From Mycolicibacterium thermoresistibile (lineage in GTDB: Bacteria; Actinomycetota; Actinomycetes; Mycobacteriales; Mycobacteriaceae): 64,000 bases of DNA. A program made the translations under genes and the position numbers. Under the pieces are notes generated by a model that worked only from the letters and a program-made list of their open reading frames with translations, was not told where the DNA came from and made no database searches. Where the stretch lies: contig NZ_LT906483.1 in assembly GCF_900187065.1 (NCBI RefSeq), forward strand, positions 2,666,001 through 2,730,000. Reading direction: 5' to 3'. How positions within the stretch are numbered: position 1 is the stretch's first letter; every line of letters starts with the position of its first letter. Shown here one piece after another: positions 1 to 8,232 of this stretch.

Positions 1-96
1 GATGAGATCGGCGTCATCGGCGTCGCCCTGCGGGCGGTCCGGACTACCGGCCAGAACGATCCGCGGATGGAACACATCCGGGCGGGCGAGCTTCAC
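1..96 (-). CDS. 5' end of ATP-grasp-like protein (Rv1455-type), partial
   Basis: Only the first ~32 codons are in the window, so the gene runs off its left edge. Read on the minus strand from a GTG at 96, the peptide contains FHPRIVLAGSPD followed by an acidic GDADDADL stretch. This resembles the N-terminus of mycobacterial Rv1455-type proteins, which lie divergent from qor and resemble ATP-grasp enzymes. The frame is open back past 115, so the start is uncertain; GTG at 96 is chosen because the conserved-looking segment begins just after it. Only 18 bp would separate it from qor, so a shared divergent promoter is inferred. The assignment rests on a short peptide and on synteny. Confidence 0.4.
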   Translation of the reverse strand, partial: MKLARPDVFHPRIVLAGSPDRPQGDADDADLI

Positions 97-114
97 ACTG
101 GGATGATAGGTGCC

Positions 115-1089
115 ATGAAGGCCATCGAAGTGCGGGAAACCGGCGGACCCGAAGTGCTCACCTACGTCGACGTGCCCGAACCCACCCCGGGTCCCGGGCA
201 GGTGCTGATCAAGGCCGAGGCCATCGGGGTGAACTTCATCGACACCTACTTCCGGTCCGGCCTGTACCCGCGCGAGGTGCCGTTCATCGTCGGCACCGAG
301 GTGTGCGGCACCGTCGAGGCGGTGGGCGACGGCGTGGCCGCGCTCCGGGTCGGCGACCGGGTGCTGACCGACAAGGCGAACGGCGCGTATGCCGAGTACA
401 CCGTGGCACCGGCCGACTACGTGGCCTATGTGCCGGACGGGGTGGCGCCCGACACCGTCGCGTCGGCCCTGCTCAAGGGGATGACCGCGCACTACCTGAT
501 CAAGTCGGTGTACGAGGTGCAGCGTGGCGACACGATCCTGGTGCACGCCGGCGCCGGCGGGGTCGGGCTGATCCTCACCCAGTGGGCGACCCACCTCGGC
601 GCCCGGGTCATCACCACCGTGTCCACCCCGCAGAAGGCCGAGCTGTCCCGCAAGGCCGGGGCGGCCGAGGTGCTCGACTATCCGACCGACCCCGAGGAGT
701 TCGGCGCGAGGATCCGCGACCTCACCGGCGGCGAGGGCGTTCCGGTGGTCTACGACGGGGTGGGCCGATCCACCTTCGACGCCAGCCTGGCCAGCCTGGC
801 GGTGCGCGGCACGCTGGCGCTGTTCGGGGCGGCCAGCGGGCCGGTGCCGCCGTTCGATCCGCAGCGGCTCAACGCCGCCGGGTCGGTCTATCTGACCCGT
901 CCGTCGCTGGTGCACTTCACCCGGACCCCCGACGAGTTCGGGTGGCGGGCCGGGGAGTTCCTGTCCGCGGTGGCCGACGGCACCTTGACCATCACGGTCG
1001 GGGAACGCTATCCGCTGGCCGAGGCCGAACGTGCGCACCGCGATCTGGAGGGCCGCAAGACCGTCGGCTCGGTGGTGCTGCTCCCGTAA
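115..1089 (+). CDS. qor: Quinone oxidoreductase, zinc-free MDR family
   Basis: NADPH-dependent quinone oxidoreductase of the medium-chain dehydrogenase/reductase family, cytosolic, expected to reduce quinones or enones. The 324-residue product has the GroES-like N-terminal domain and a Rossmann domain with the nucleotide-binding motif HAGAGGVGLILTQ near residue 145. No structural zinc-binding cysteine cluster is visible, which fits the QOR branch rather than zinc alcohol dehydrogenases. An upstream in-frame ATG at 67 exists, but the MKAIEV start at 115 matches the family. The neighbourhood (divergent Rv1455-type gene, ctaB further on) matches Rv1454c of M. tuberculosis. Its 3' end lies only 23 bp from the convergent end of the broken espB-like gene. 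Confidence 0.9.
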   Translation: MKAIEVRETGGPEVLTYVDVPEPTPGPGQVLIKAEAIGVNFIDTYFRSGLYPREVPFIVGTEVCGTVEAVGDGVAALRVGDRVLTDKANGAYAEYTVAPADYVAYVPDGVAPDTVASALLKGMTAHYLIKSVYEVQRGDTILVHAGAGGVGLILTQWATHLGARVITTVSTPQKAELSRKAGAAEVLDYPTDPEEFGARIRDLTGGEGVPVVYDGVGRSTFDASLASLAVRGTLALFGAASGPVPPFDPQRLNAAGSVYLTRPSLVHFTRTPDEFGWRAGEFLSAVADGTLTITVGERYPLAEAERAHRDLEGRKTVGSVVLLP

Positions 1090-1481
1090 CTGGCTGCGAG
1101 ATTGATCAGGCGTTATGCCGAACCGGTTTCCTGAGGTCCTTTGGTGTCTTTCGGGTCTTTGCGGCGCCGGTTGCCGATGACGGCTTCGGTCCATGGTCGG
1201 TCTTCGGTGTAGATGTCTTCATCGGCTGCCAGTTTGGGATCGCGTCGCTTGTCCTTGCCCTGGTTATGGCCTTGACCGCCCATGCCGCCCATCATTGGGC
1301 CACCCATGCCGCCCATCATCCCGCCGCCGCCAGTCGCGGCTCCGATCGGAGCCGCACCACCACGTGCGGCCGCCGCCCCCGGTGCGACGGTTTCTGCGGT
1401 GACTGCCGGCCCCAGCGGCGAGGCTCCAACTCCCCCGCCGCCGGCGCCACCACCGCCGGCTCCACCGCCTGCGCTGGCCGG

Positions 1482-1696
1482 TTTCAAGTTCGGCTCAGTC
1501 AGCTTCGGCATATCGCCGGGCTTACCGCCCGTGGAAGCACCGCCTCCTGTCGACGGCACCCCACCTGATGGTGCACCCGCACCCGACGGAGCACCCGCAC
1601 CGGTTGGCGAGCCCGTTTGCGGCTGTCCCGCAGCCGATCCAGACCGGCCGGCGACATCACCGGCTCACCCATCGGCATCCCCGACGGCGCTCCTGG
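1482..1696. repeat. Left copy of long target duplication flanking the IS
   Basis: This 215-bp stretch is essentially identical to 3339-3577 on the other side of the insertion sequence, except that it lacks 24 bp (8 codons) present in the right copy after CTTACCGCCCG. It encodes part of the Gly/Pro-rich linker of the espB-like gene. Both copies abut the IS ends exactly, so the repeat is a target-site duplication and not an older internal repeat of the gene. Confidence 0.9.
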
Positions 1697-3338
1697 CCCG
1701 AGTTGGGCCAATTTAGTGCGCATCGCGGCTGTGGATGTTGGTGAGCGCGTCGCTGAGGTCGTCGGGTAATGGGTCGGCGGCGGTCAGGATTTGTTGGCCG
1801 GCGCGGATCTGCACGGTGCGGTAGCGGCGTGCGGTGCGCACGAACTTCTTGATGCTCCAACCTGTTCGGTGCTCGATCCAGTGCGAGACCGCCATGGCCG
1901 CGAAGACGATCGTCAGGTGGGCCTCGATGGAGTCGCGGGTGCGGTGATAGATCGGCCGGGCGGCCAGGTCGTGTTTGGACATCCGGAAGGACTTCTCGAT
2001 ACGCCACAGCTGGTGATAAGCGCCGATGATGAACTCTGCGGGCTGGCTGGTCAGGTTGGTGGTGTAGCCCTTCCATCCCGCCAGCGCGCGAACCTTGGCC
2101 TCTAGGGTTCGGTTCACCGATCTGGTGGCCCCGGTGAGCTGGATGAAGCGGTTGCGTTTGACCGGGGCGTGCCCGTCGACCGCGCGCTGGGCTTTGGCGA
2201 TCTGCTCATCGATGCCGCGCAGTGTGCGCCGTGCCCGGTCGTGGCGGTACTGGTAGTAGATCACCCGATCCGGGATCCCGCGGGCCTTCTCCGCACTGGT
2301 CGACGGCCACGGCTGGGTCAGCACCAACCCGTCGGGAACCTGGTCGTCGGGGTGGTCGTCACGCCATTGGCGCACCACATCGGGCAGATACGGGATGCGG
2401 GTGCCCAGGATGAACGACAACCCGGCCGCCTGCAGAGCGACCTGGTTGCTCTCCGAAATCATGCCGGCATCAGCGACCACGGTTACATCGGTCAACCGGT
2501 GGGCGGCCTTGAACGCGTTGATGACTGGAACCATGGTCGCGGTCTCGGCTTTATTGCCCTCGAAGGCCGCTACGTTGAGCGGAAACCCGGAGGCGTCGGT
2601 GAGCACCCCGAGGGTAATCTGCGGATCCAGGCGGCGTTCCTTCGAAAAACCCGGCTCGCGAAACCCATCAGCGACATCGGTCTCGAAGTGCAACGTTGAC
2701 ACGTCGTAGAGCACCAACGAGGCCGGACCCAGTTGAGCATGTGTCGCGCATGCTTTGGATAGTGCTTGTCACAGCGTCTTTAGCGAAAGCGGGTAAACGG
2801 CGCTTGACGGTGCGGTACGCCGGCGGATCCACCCCGGTCTCAGCGAGCACCCGCAGTGAATCGGCCTTGCTGGTCGGCTCGATGATGCGCGCTAGCACCA
2901 AGTCACGGAACACCTCATCGCCGTCGAGGGCACGGTCGAATCCCAGCACCCGGTAGGCGTGGCACAGCGCATCCCACAGGTGCTGCGAACACGACGCGGT
3001 GATCTTCAACGGCCCATCACTGGTGCGGTTCTGCCCAAGATCGAGATCCAACGACTGCTGACCGGCGGCCAGCCGCTGTGTTGCTGCGGCTTTCAGCGCC
3101 TCCAATTGCGCCTCATCATGCGCTGAGCCGAGATGCTCGATTTGGCGCGAGCCCTTTCGCGAAGACCACACGATCTGCACCGCCGTGGCTCCCGAGGCGG
3201 TCTTCACAGTGCGCACATACGCCACCACCGCACCCTACGAGCCACCATTTAGTGCACACATCTCGACCCGCCAACACCGATAACCGCAGCTCAACGACCC
3301 GCGGTCACCGCTGCTCCCAAAAAGTGGCCCAAGTCAGG
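1697..3338 (-). mobile_element. IS1549-like insertion sequence (IS4/IS1634 superfamily)
   Basis: A 1642-bp element with imperfect terminal inverted repeats. The left end reads CCCGAGTTGGGCCAATTT; the right end, read inward on the opposite strand, reads CCTGACTTGGGCCACTTT (15 of 18 match). It contains one frameshifted DDE transposase on the minus strand. It is flanked by a directly repeated target segment of 215/239 bp. IS1549 from Mycobacterium smegmatis is known for making unusually long direct repeats on insertion and is about this size, and the transposase reads as the same family. The element lies inside the espB-like gene, with its transposase in the same orientation as that gene. Confidence 0.88.
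1713..3228 (-). pseudogene. IS1549-like DDE transposase, frameshifted
   Basis: Two overlapping minus-strand frames make up one transposase of about 500 residues. The N-terminal part starts at 3228 (MVAYVRTVKTASG) and ends near 2735-2770. The C-terminal frame then continues as HAQLGPASLVLYDVSTLHFE to the stop at 1713. DDE-type signatures are visible: YDVSTL with the first Asp, VVADAGMIS with the second, and LWRIEKSFRMSK carrying the Glu and the IS4-type basic residues. The join needs a +1 shift between the DTC and HAQ codons. A natural single-nucleotide insertion is likelier than programmed frameshifting because related transposases are single ORFs, but the sequence alone cannot exclude recoding. 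Confidence 0.8.
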
Positions 3339-3577
3339 TTTCAAGTTCGGCTCAGTCAGCTTCGGCATATCGCCGGGCTTACCGCCCGGCAGGCCGCCGG
3401 GCATCCCACCCGTGGAAGCACCGCCTCCTGTCGACGGCACCCCACCTGATGGTGCACCCGCACCCGACGGAGCACCCGCACCGGTTGGCGAGCCCGTTTG
3501 CGGCTGTCCCGCAGCCGATCCAGACCGGCCGGCGACATCACCGGCTCACCCATCGGCATCCCCGACGGCGCTCCTGG
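3339..3577. repeat. Right copy of long target duplication flanking the IS
   Basis: This is the 239-bp partner of 1482-1696. It starts immediately after the right IS end and stops at CTCCTGG, where the left copy meets the left IS end. It keeps 24 bp (codons for MPGGLPGG on the minus strand) that the left copy lacks; these lie between CCCG repeats, so a slippage deletion in the left copy is plausible. It carries the same frameshift in the espB-like reading frame as the left copy. Confidence 0.9.
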
Positions 3578-4604
3578 GGCTCCTGATCCGCCGCCGGCAC
3601 CCTCACCGGCACCGCCACCTCCGGTGCCGGTGCCGGCTGGACCACCCGCGCCCGCCCTCGACCCGAACGGCGGATCAGGCAACGGGGCCAGGTCGACATC
3701 TGCTTTCTGCGCATAGCTTTCCCGCACATCGACAGATTTCTGTTCCTCGGCTTCCATCGCCTTGAGGATGCGCTCGACTTCCGCCGGATCCGGGGAGGTT
3801 CCCGATAGCTCGTCATCCAAATGACGTTGCAGGTTGTCGTATTCCTGCCAAATTGGGTGGTGTGCCGTGACTGCCGCCGTATGTGCGTCGATCACGGTTT
3901 TGGCTGCCGCGGTGTACTTCGCCCACCCGCCAGCGAGTTCATCGATCCAGTCACGGAACTGGTTGAACTTCGAGAACGCCGCGTCAGCGGCGACTCCCTC
4001 CCAATCATGGAAGTTGGCGTCAGGCGCACCGCGTTGCACCTCAAGCACCGTCTTCAACCCCTGTCCCGCAGCCTGGCCCAAGGAGCCGGGATCTCCCGGA
4101 TTGTTCAGTAACGCTTCGGTTTCGGGTACGGTGCTATATCCTGCGGCGCTGACCTTCTGCGGGCGCGGCGCCGGTGGCGGCAGCTGCGGTCCAGGCAGCG
4201 GCGGCGGGACGGGTACGGCCTCCACGCGTTGCAACCGCTCGATGGCATCCGCGGAGGATTTGTCGACAGCCTCGTAGGCGTTGGCGACTTCGCGCAATGT
4301 CTTCGCCAACCGCAGACTTTCTTCTTTGGTGGCGTCCGTATATTGCTGCAGCGATTCGGCGTATGCGTTGAGGTTGTCGACAGCGGTTTTCGTAGACGGC
4401 AGCCCATCTGGCGCTGTCGCCGTCGGGGCCCCGGTCGGCCAGTCGCCAGCCTGATCTTCAATCCACTGTGCCCGGGCATGTAATTCCTCAGCGGCCACTC
4501 GGATCTTGTCAGCCATCGCTCCTCCTTGAGTCGCGGTCAGCGCCGTAAATTCGTCGACCGCAGCGAAAAATTAAGCCCACCTTCACAGCGCCTGTTTATC
4601 CACG

Positions 4605-4919
4605 TCATCGGGACGGGCCAAGACCCGGTTCATCAGCCACATCGAAGCCCACATGTCGGCAGAACTCGTATAACAGTCGGTACATCCGGCGATGGGTGGC
4701 CAACTCCAACTCGAACAGCCCGTGGACATATGGGTTGAATTCCGCCGAACCTGCCGCTCCCCCGACTCCGACGAGGTTGTCACGCAATGGGGTGCGGTGG
4801 TTTTCCTCGGCCAAACACGATCCAGCAGCCACCATCAGTCCGTAGTCCGGACGGTCCGAGTGATACGGCGGAAAGGCCGGGAAGCGACACGTCGCCATAT
4901 GGTCAGCGGCCGCCGTCAA
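4605..4919 (-). CDS. Small hypothetical protein in Esp-type cluster
   Basis: A 104-residue frame with protein-like composition lies between the espB-like gene and the membrane-protein gene, in the same direction. No family was recognised. It is rich in His, Tyr and Leu, with the segments HMATCRFPAFPPY, NPYVHGLFELELATHRRMY and LLYEFCRHVGF. The only nearby start in frame is TTG at 4919. An ATG overlapping the upstream stop at 4959 (TAATG) is in another frame and reaches a stop after eight codons, while the chosen frame is open back to 4958. The start may therefore be wrong, or a frameshift may have removed the true start. A role in secretion of the neighbouring Esp proteins is possible from context only. 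Confidence 0.5.
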   Translation of the reverse strand: MTAAADHMATCRFPAFPPYHSDRPDYGLMVAAGSCLAEENHRTPLRDNLVGVGGAAGSAEFNPYVHGLFELELATHRRMYRLLYEFCRHVGFDVADEPGLGPSR

Positions 4920-4958
4920 CGAGGCCGCCGCCTCACCGATAGCAGCTATCGATACCCA

Positions 4959-6104
4959 TTAGTTGACCTCAGCGGCTTTGCAGGCCTCGTAAATGGTGGA
5001 TGTCGCCCGGGCGGCCGCTCGGGAAAGATATGAGTCTGCGGCAGTATACGTGGGAAGCGCTTTCACATACGCACGACGATATTGGGTCGCAAACGCAGCA
5101 AAATCGCGCATCGCAGGATTATCACTCGCCTCTCCTAGCTTTTCGATATCGTTCGCGAACGCATCCATCACCGGCTTAACTGCATCCACAACAGCCCGTT
5201 GGTCGGTACTCCATTCACTAGCCGAAATATTGGCGTCGAGCTGCTTCCAAGATTCCACGATTGGATCGCTGTCAAAGTTAGTCAGCAGTTGGTACCAATC
5301 CGCACAAATGGGGTCGACAGCACTTAGAAAGGGTTGCACCCTTGCCGGATCAGACGTAGAAGGAAGACCCGCCGATATAGAAGGTGGCGCCACCAAAGGT
5401 TGCCGCGCCTGAGCTGACCCATAAGTTATTGCAGCGCATGCAAATGTGACTGCACCAGAACTAGAGTTCACCACCCCAGCCAGGTGATTGTCGTCCGGCG
5501 TGTAATCGGGAATCGCGCTGCTGTAGGCGCGAGCATAGGCTATAAACTGTTCGTAAAAATGTCGAAGTACTCGGTTCGGTGTTAGTTCAGCCAACTGAAT
5601 CGTTTGATCTGCCGCGTCTCGCATCGCGCGACCAACGTCCTCATACTGGGTACGCTGCTCCGCGGTCCAAGCAGTCGCGGGAATTGTGGGATTACGTTTA
5701 TCCCAACCTCGCTGTTCAATCGCCACCAATGTACTCGCGATCGGTGTCCACACAGCGCAGGTCGGATCTTCCGTGATGATATTGACCGGTCCAGTGTCGT
5801 TAGCGCTAGCGAACTCAGAGTCACCATCGCCAGACGGTGCGGTCGGTGAGCTATCGCCGCCGCCCGCGACCGAAATCGACACGACCGCCGTCACCGCGAT
5901 CACGGCTACCAACGCCACCCCGCCCAGCGCCCACTTCCAACCGTTACCCCGCTTCTTTGGCGGTGGACCGCCCGCCCATTGCGGCTGCTGCTGGTGCTGC
6001 AACTGCCACGGCACATACTGCGGGCCGCCTTGACCACCGGGCTGGTGCGGCGGATACAGGCCCCCACCCGGAGGGGGCGGATTATTCGACGGCGGCAACG
6101 TCAT
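4959..6104 (-). CDS. Proline-rich single-pass membrane protein with duplicated outer domain
   Basis: A 381-residue protein. Residues 1-55 are Pro/Gly/Gln-rich and presumably cytosolic, a hydrophobic segment lies at about 59-80, and the rest should be outside the membrane. The outer part holds two related ~110-residue units, one beginning DPTCAVW (113) and the other DPICADW (264). Each contains a W-(S/T)-x-(D/E)-QR element and a Y-A-R/Y-R-R-A-Y helix and ends in an EAC/ACA cysteine, so a conserved cysteine pair per unit is likely. ATG at 6104 is preferred over GTG at 6119 because an AAAGG/GGTGG purine tract precedes it at workable distance. It sits between an EspC/F-like and an espB-like gene. 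Local GC is clearly lower than in the flanking backbone, suggesting acquisition. Function unknown; cell-envelope support for ESX substrates is an inference. Confidence 0.75.
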   Translation of the reverse strand: MTLPPSNNPPPPGGGLYPPHQPGGQGGPQYVPWQLQHQQQPQWAGGPPPKKRGNGWKWALGGVALVAVIAVTAVVSISVAGGGDSSPTAPSGDGDSEFASANDTGPVNIITEDPTCAVWTPIASTLVAIEQRGWDKRNPTIPATAWTAEQRTQYEDVGRAMRDAADQTIQLAELTPNRVLRHFYEQFIAYARAYSSAIPDYTPDDNHLAGVVNSSSGAVTFACAAITYGSAQARQPLVAPPSISAGLPSTSDPARVQPFLSAVDPICADWYQLLTNFDSDPIVESWKQLDANISASEWSTDQRAVVDAVKPVMDAFANDIEKLGEASDNPAMRDFAAFATQYRRAYVKALPTYTAADSYLSRAAARATSTIYEACKAAEVN

Positions 6105-6147
6105 CGAGCAGACCCCCACCTTTCACTGTTTCGCCCTAGCAGGGCGC

Positions 6148-6951
6148 TCACAGAACAATCTCCGCATCCGATACAGCTGAACGGGCCGAAGGCGACCCCA
6201 CCGGCGCCCGCTCACCGGGTTGGTCGGTCTGTTCTTGCTGCTCGGCAACGGCAGCAGGTATTTGTGACTCCGGCTCGGCTGACGCTTGTTCAGACATCAC
6301 CCCATCGACCGCTTCACCCGCCTGATCGTCTCCGAGTCCCTGCTGGTCACCATCCGCCAGCCCAGAAAGCTGAGTAACTTGCTCCATTGCCCCTTGCGCA
6401 CCTTGCGCGAGCTGCTGCGGTAGCTGACCAGCCATGCCGCCCATCTGCATCGGCATCTGCGCGGCCTGCTGAGCCATCTGCATCGGCATCCCCATCATCT
6501 GCTCAAACCCGCCAGCCTGACCGGCAGCGCCACCGACCGAAGCGCCCGTCATACCGCCCACAGATGCACCCGCCGCGGATAGTGGAGAAGAAGGACCTGT
6601 GACCGCCGACGAACCGCCACTCGGGACAGCCCCGCCGTGAGCCGGCGGCTCATCGAACGCACCTATTTGCTTCAGGATCTCCTCGGCGATCTGCCGATCC
6701 TTGGCGTCGTACTCGTCAGCCGCGCTCACCACGTTCTGAGCAAACTGCTTCAGTTCTTCCTTCGTCACGGGGAGCGCCTCGATCACTGGATCTACCACCT
6801 CGGTGATCCGCTCCGAGATCGCCGCAGTCAAAGCATCTTCTCCGACCGGTGGCGATACCTCAGGAGGTGCGGGAATCGCTTCAGCCAGCCCTTTGATGCG
6901 ACCACCGGCGGCGCTCACGAGGTCCGTATCGACTCGCAACTCCTCAGTCAT
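6148..6951 (-). CDS. EspC/EspF-like ESX secretion-associated protein
   Basis: A 267-residue protein. Its N-terminus (MTEELRVDTDLVSAAGGRI) resembles the EspC/EspF (DUF2580) fold. A type VII secretion signal YxxxD lies at residues 81-85 (YDAKD), the same position as in the neighbouring EspB-like protein. After about residue 100 it becomes a low-complexity Gly/Met/Gln/Ala-rich tail (QMMGMPMQMAQQAAQMPMQM), much longer than in EspC or EspF. The open frame extends to 7053, but ATG at 6951 is chosen because a GGGGTGGG purine tract precedes it and the family N-terminus starts there. It is the first gene of the minus-strand cluster that ends in espB. In M. tuberculosis, EspC/EspF-type proteins are co-secreted with other Esp proteins by ESX-1. 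Confidence 0.75.
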   Translation of the reverse strand: MTEELRVDTDLVSAAGGRIKGLAEAIPAPPEVSPPVGEDALTAAISERITEVVDPVIEALPVTKEELKQFAQNVVSAADEYDAKDRQIAEEILKQIGAFDEPPAHGGAVPSGGSSAVTGPSSPLSAAGASVGGMTGASVGGAAGQAGGFEQMMGMPMQMAQQAAQMPMQMGGMAGQLPQQLAQGAQGAMEQVTQLSGLADGDQQGLGDDQAGEAVDGVMSEQASAEPESQIPAAVAEQQEQTDQPGERAPVGSPSARSAVSDAEIVL

Positions 6952-7151
6952 CACCCACCCCGCCCCACAAATCCGAACTGACGGGGTTTTCCCATACGGA
7001 GGCACGAACCGGCCCCATTCGACAGGATCTGAACTCAATGCTCCCCGCAACACTGCGTGTTGTGGCGTGCTTCACCCGCAGAAGGTTACCTGAGCAGCAA
7101 CACCGCTTGTCGCACCAAAAAGCGAAGCGACAAGCCGCAGCTAACCAGGCG

Positions 7152-8066
7152 TCAGAGCACCGTCGGCAGGTCCAGCACCGAGTCGATGGCCAGCGCCAGG
7201 AACACCACGGCCAGGTAGTTGTTCGACTGCAGGAACAACCGCAGCGGCTTGACCGGTTCACCGCGGCGCACCCCGGTGTAGAGCTGATGCGCCATGATCA
7301 GGAACCACGCCCCGGCCAGCAGCGCCACCGAGTTGTACAGCCAGCCGGTGACCGGCGCCAGTGCCAGCGTGGACAGCACGGTCAGCCAGGTGTAGACGAG
7401 GATGTGCACGGTCACCCGGCGCTCGGTGGCCACCGCCGGCAGCATCGGCACGCCGGCGGCCACGTAGTCGTCCTTGTACTTCATGGCCAGCGCCCAGGTG
7501 TGCGGCGGCGTCCAGAAGAAGATGACCAGGAACATCACCAGCGCCGGCCACTCGATGGTGCCGGTCACCGCCGACCAGCCGATCATCACCGGCATGCAGC
7601 CGGCCGCTCCGCCCCACACCACGTTCTGCGAGGTCCGGCGCTTGAGCACCAGTGTGTAGATCAGCACATAGAACGCGATGGTCAGACCGGCCAGGTGGGC
7701 CGACAGCAGGTTCGTCGTCCACCACAGGTAGAAGAACGAGATCACCGACAGCGCCAGCCCGAACACCAGGGCGTGGCTGCGTGGCACGGTGTCGCGGGCC
7801 AGCGGCCGGCGTTCGGTGCGCTTCATCACCTTGTCGATGTCGGCGTCGGCCACGCAGTTCAGCGCGTTGGCCCCGCCGGCCGCGAACATGCCGCCGATCA
7901 GGGTGTTGAAGATCAGTACCGGGTCGACAGTGCCGCGCCCCGCCAGCAGCATGGCCGGAATCGTGGTGACGAGCAGCAACTCGATCACCCGGGGCTTGGT
8001 CAGCGCCAGGTAGCCGCGGAGCGTCGTGCTAATTCGATTCGGCGCGACGCGCTCGCGAATGCTCAC
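7152..8066 (-). CDS. ctaB: Protoheme IX farnesyltransferase (heme O synthase)
   Basis: Integral membrane UbiA-family prenyltransferase that attaches a farnesyl group to heme b to make heme O, the precursor of heme A for cytochrome aa3 oxidase. The 304-residue product has the first aspartate-rich motif [15 protein letters not shown] with RRPLA after it, and about nine hydrophobic segments. GTG at 8066 (SIRERV) is chosen because AAGGAG lies nine bases upstream; the frame is open to 8369 but overlaps tkt there. It is divergent from tkt with 166 bp between them, as in M. tuberculosis (Rv1451/Rv1449c). Confidence 0.95.
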   Translation of the reverse strand: MSIRERVAPNRISTTLRGYLALTKPRVIELLLVTTIPAMLLAGRGTVDPVLIFNTLIGGMFAAGGANALNCVADADIDKVMKRTERRPLARDTVPRSHALVFGLALSVISFFYLWWTTNLLSAHLAGLTIAFYVLIYTLVLKRRTSQNVVWGGAAGCMPVMIGWSAVTGTIEWPALVMFLVIFFWTPPHTWALAMKYKDDYVAAGVPMLPAVATERRVTVHILVYTWLTVLSTLALAPVTGWLYNSVALLAGAWFLIMAHQLYTGVRRGEPVKPLRLFLQSNNYLAVVFLALAIDSVLDLPTVL

Positions 8067-8232
8067 GCACACCAACTCCTTGGAAATCACCGCAGCGCGT
8101 AGCGCTTCTACTACACACGATGGTAGACCGCCGGTCCTGCGTCGGGAAATCGCGGTCGGTTCCGGAGACGATGCGACCGCACGGTCTCCGACATTAGGGT
8201 GGGTGGTGCCCACGTCCTGATTACCGGACAGA

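Larger units (their letters stand above)
1113..4516 (-). pseudogene. EspB-like ESX-1 substrate, broken by frameshift and IS insertion
   Basis: Recognisable EspB homologue. The N-terminal part (ATG at 4516) is a helical PE/PPE-like domain with the type VII secretion signal YxxxD at residues 81-85 (YEAVD) and a W-x-G turn at 172-174 (DWEGVAAD). A Pro/Gly-rich linker follows. The C-terminus, encoded at 1113-1559, ends YTEDRPWTEAVIGNRRR, close to the EspB tail. Two lesions are visible. An IS1549-like element (1697-3338) sits in the Gly-rich linker, flanked by a long duplication. In both duplicate copies the frame also shifts near GEPV (about 3538-3545 and 1655-1663); adding one G restores a Gly/Ser/Pro-rich linker. 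In M. tuberculosis EspB is secreted by ESX-1 and oligomerises; here no full-length product is expected. It is the last gene of a minus-strand Esp-type cluster starting at 6951. Confidence 0.85.

Noticed and set aside
3356..3577. Arg-rich continuation of the EspB-like frame (LRDSRKRARQ...) as the true C-terminus
   Set aside because: Composition is that of an off-frame translation; the alternative frame is Gly/Ser/Pro-rich and joins to the conserved EspB tail at 1113.
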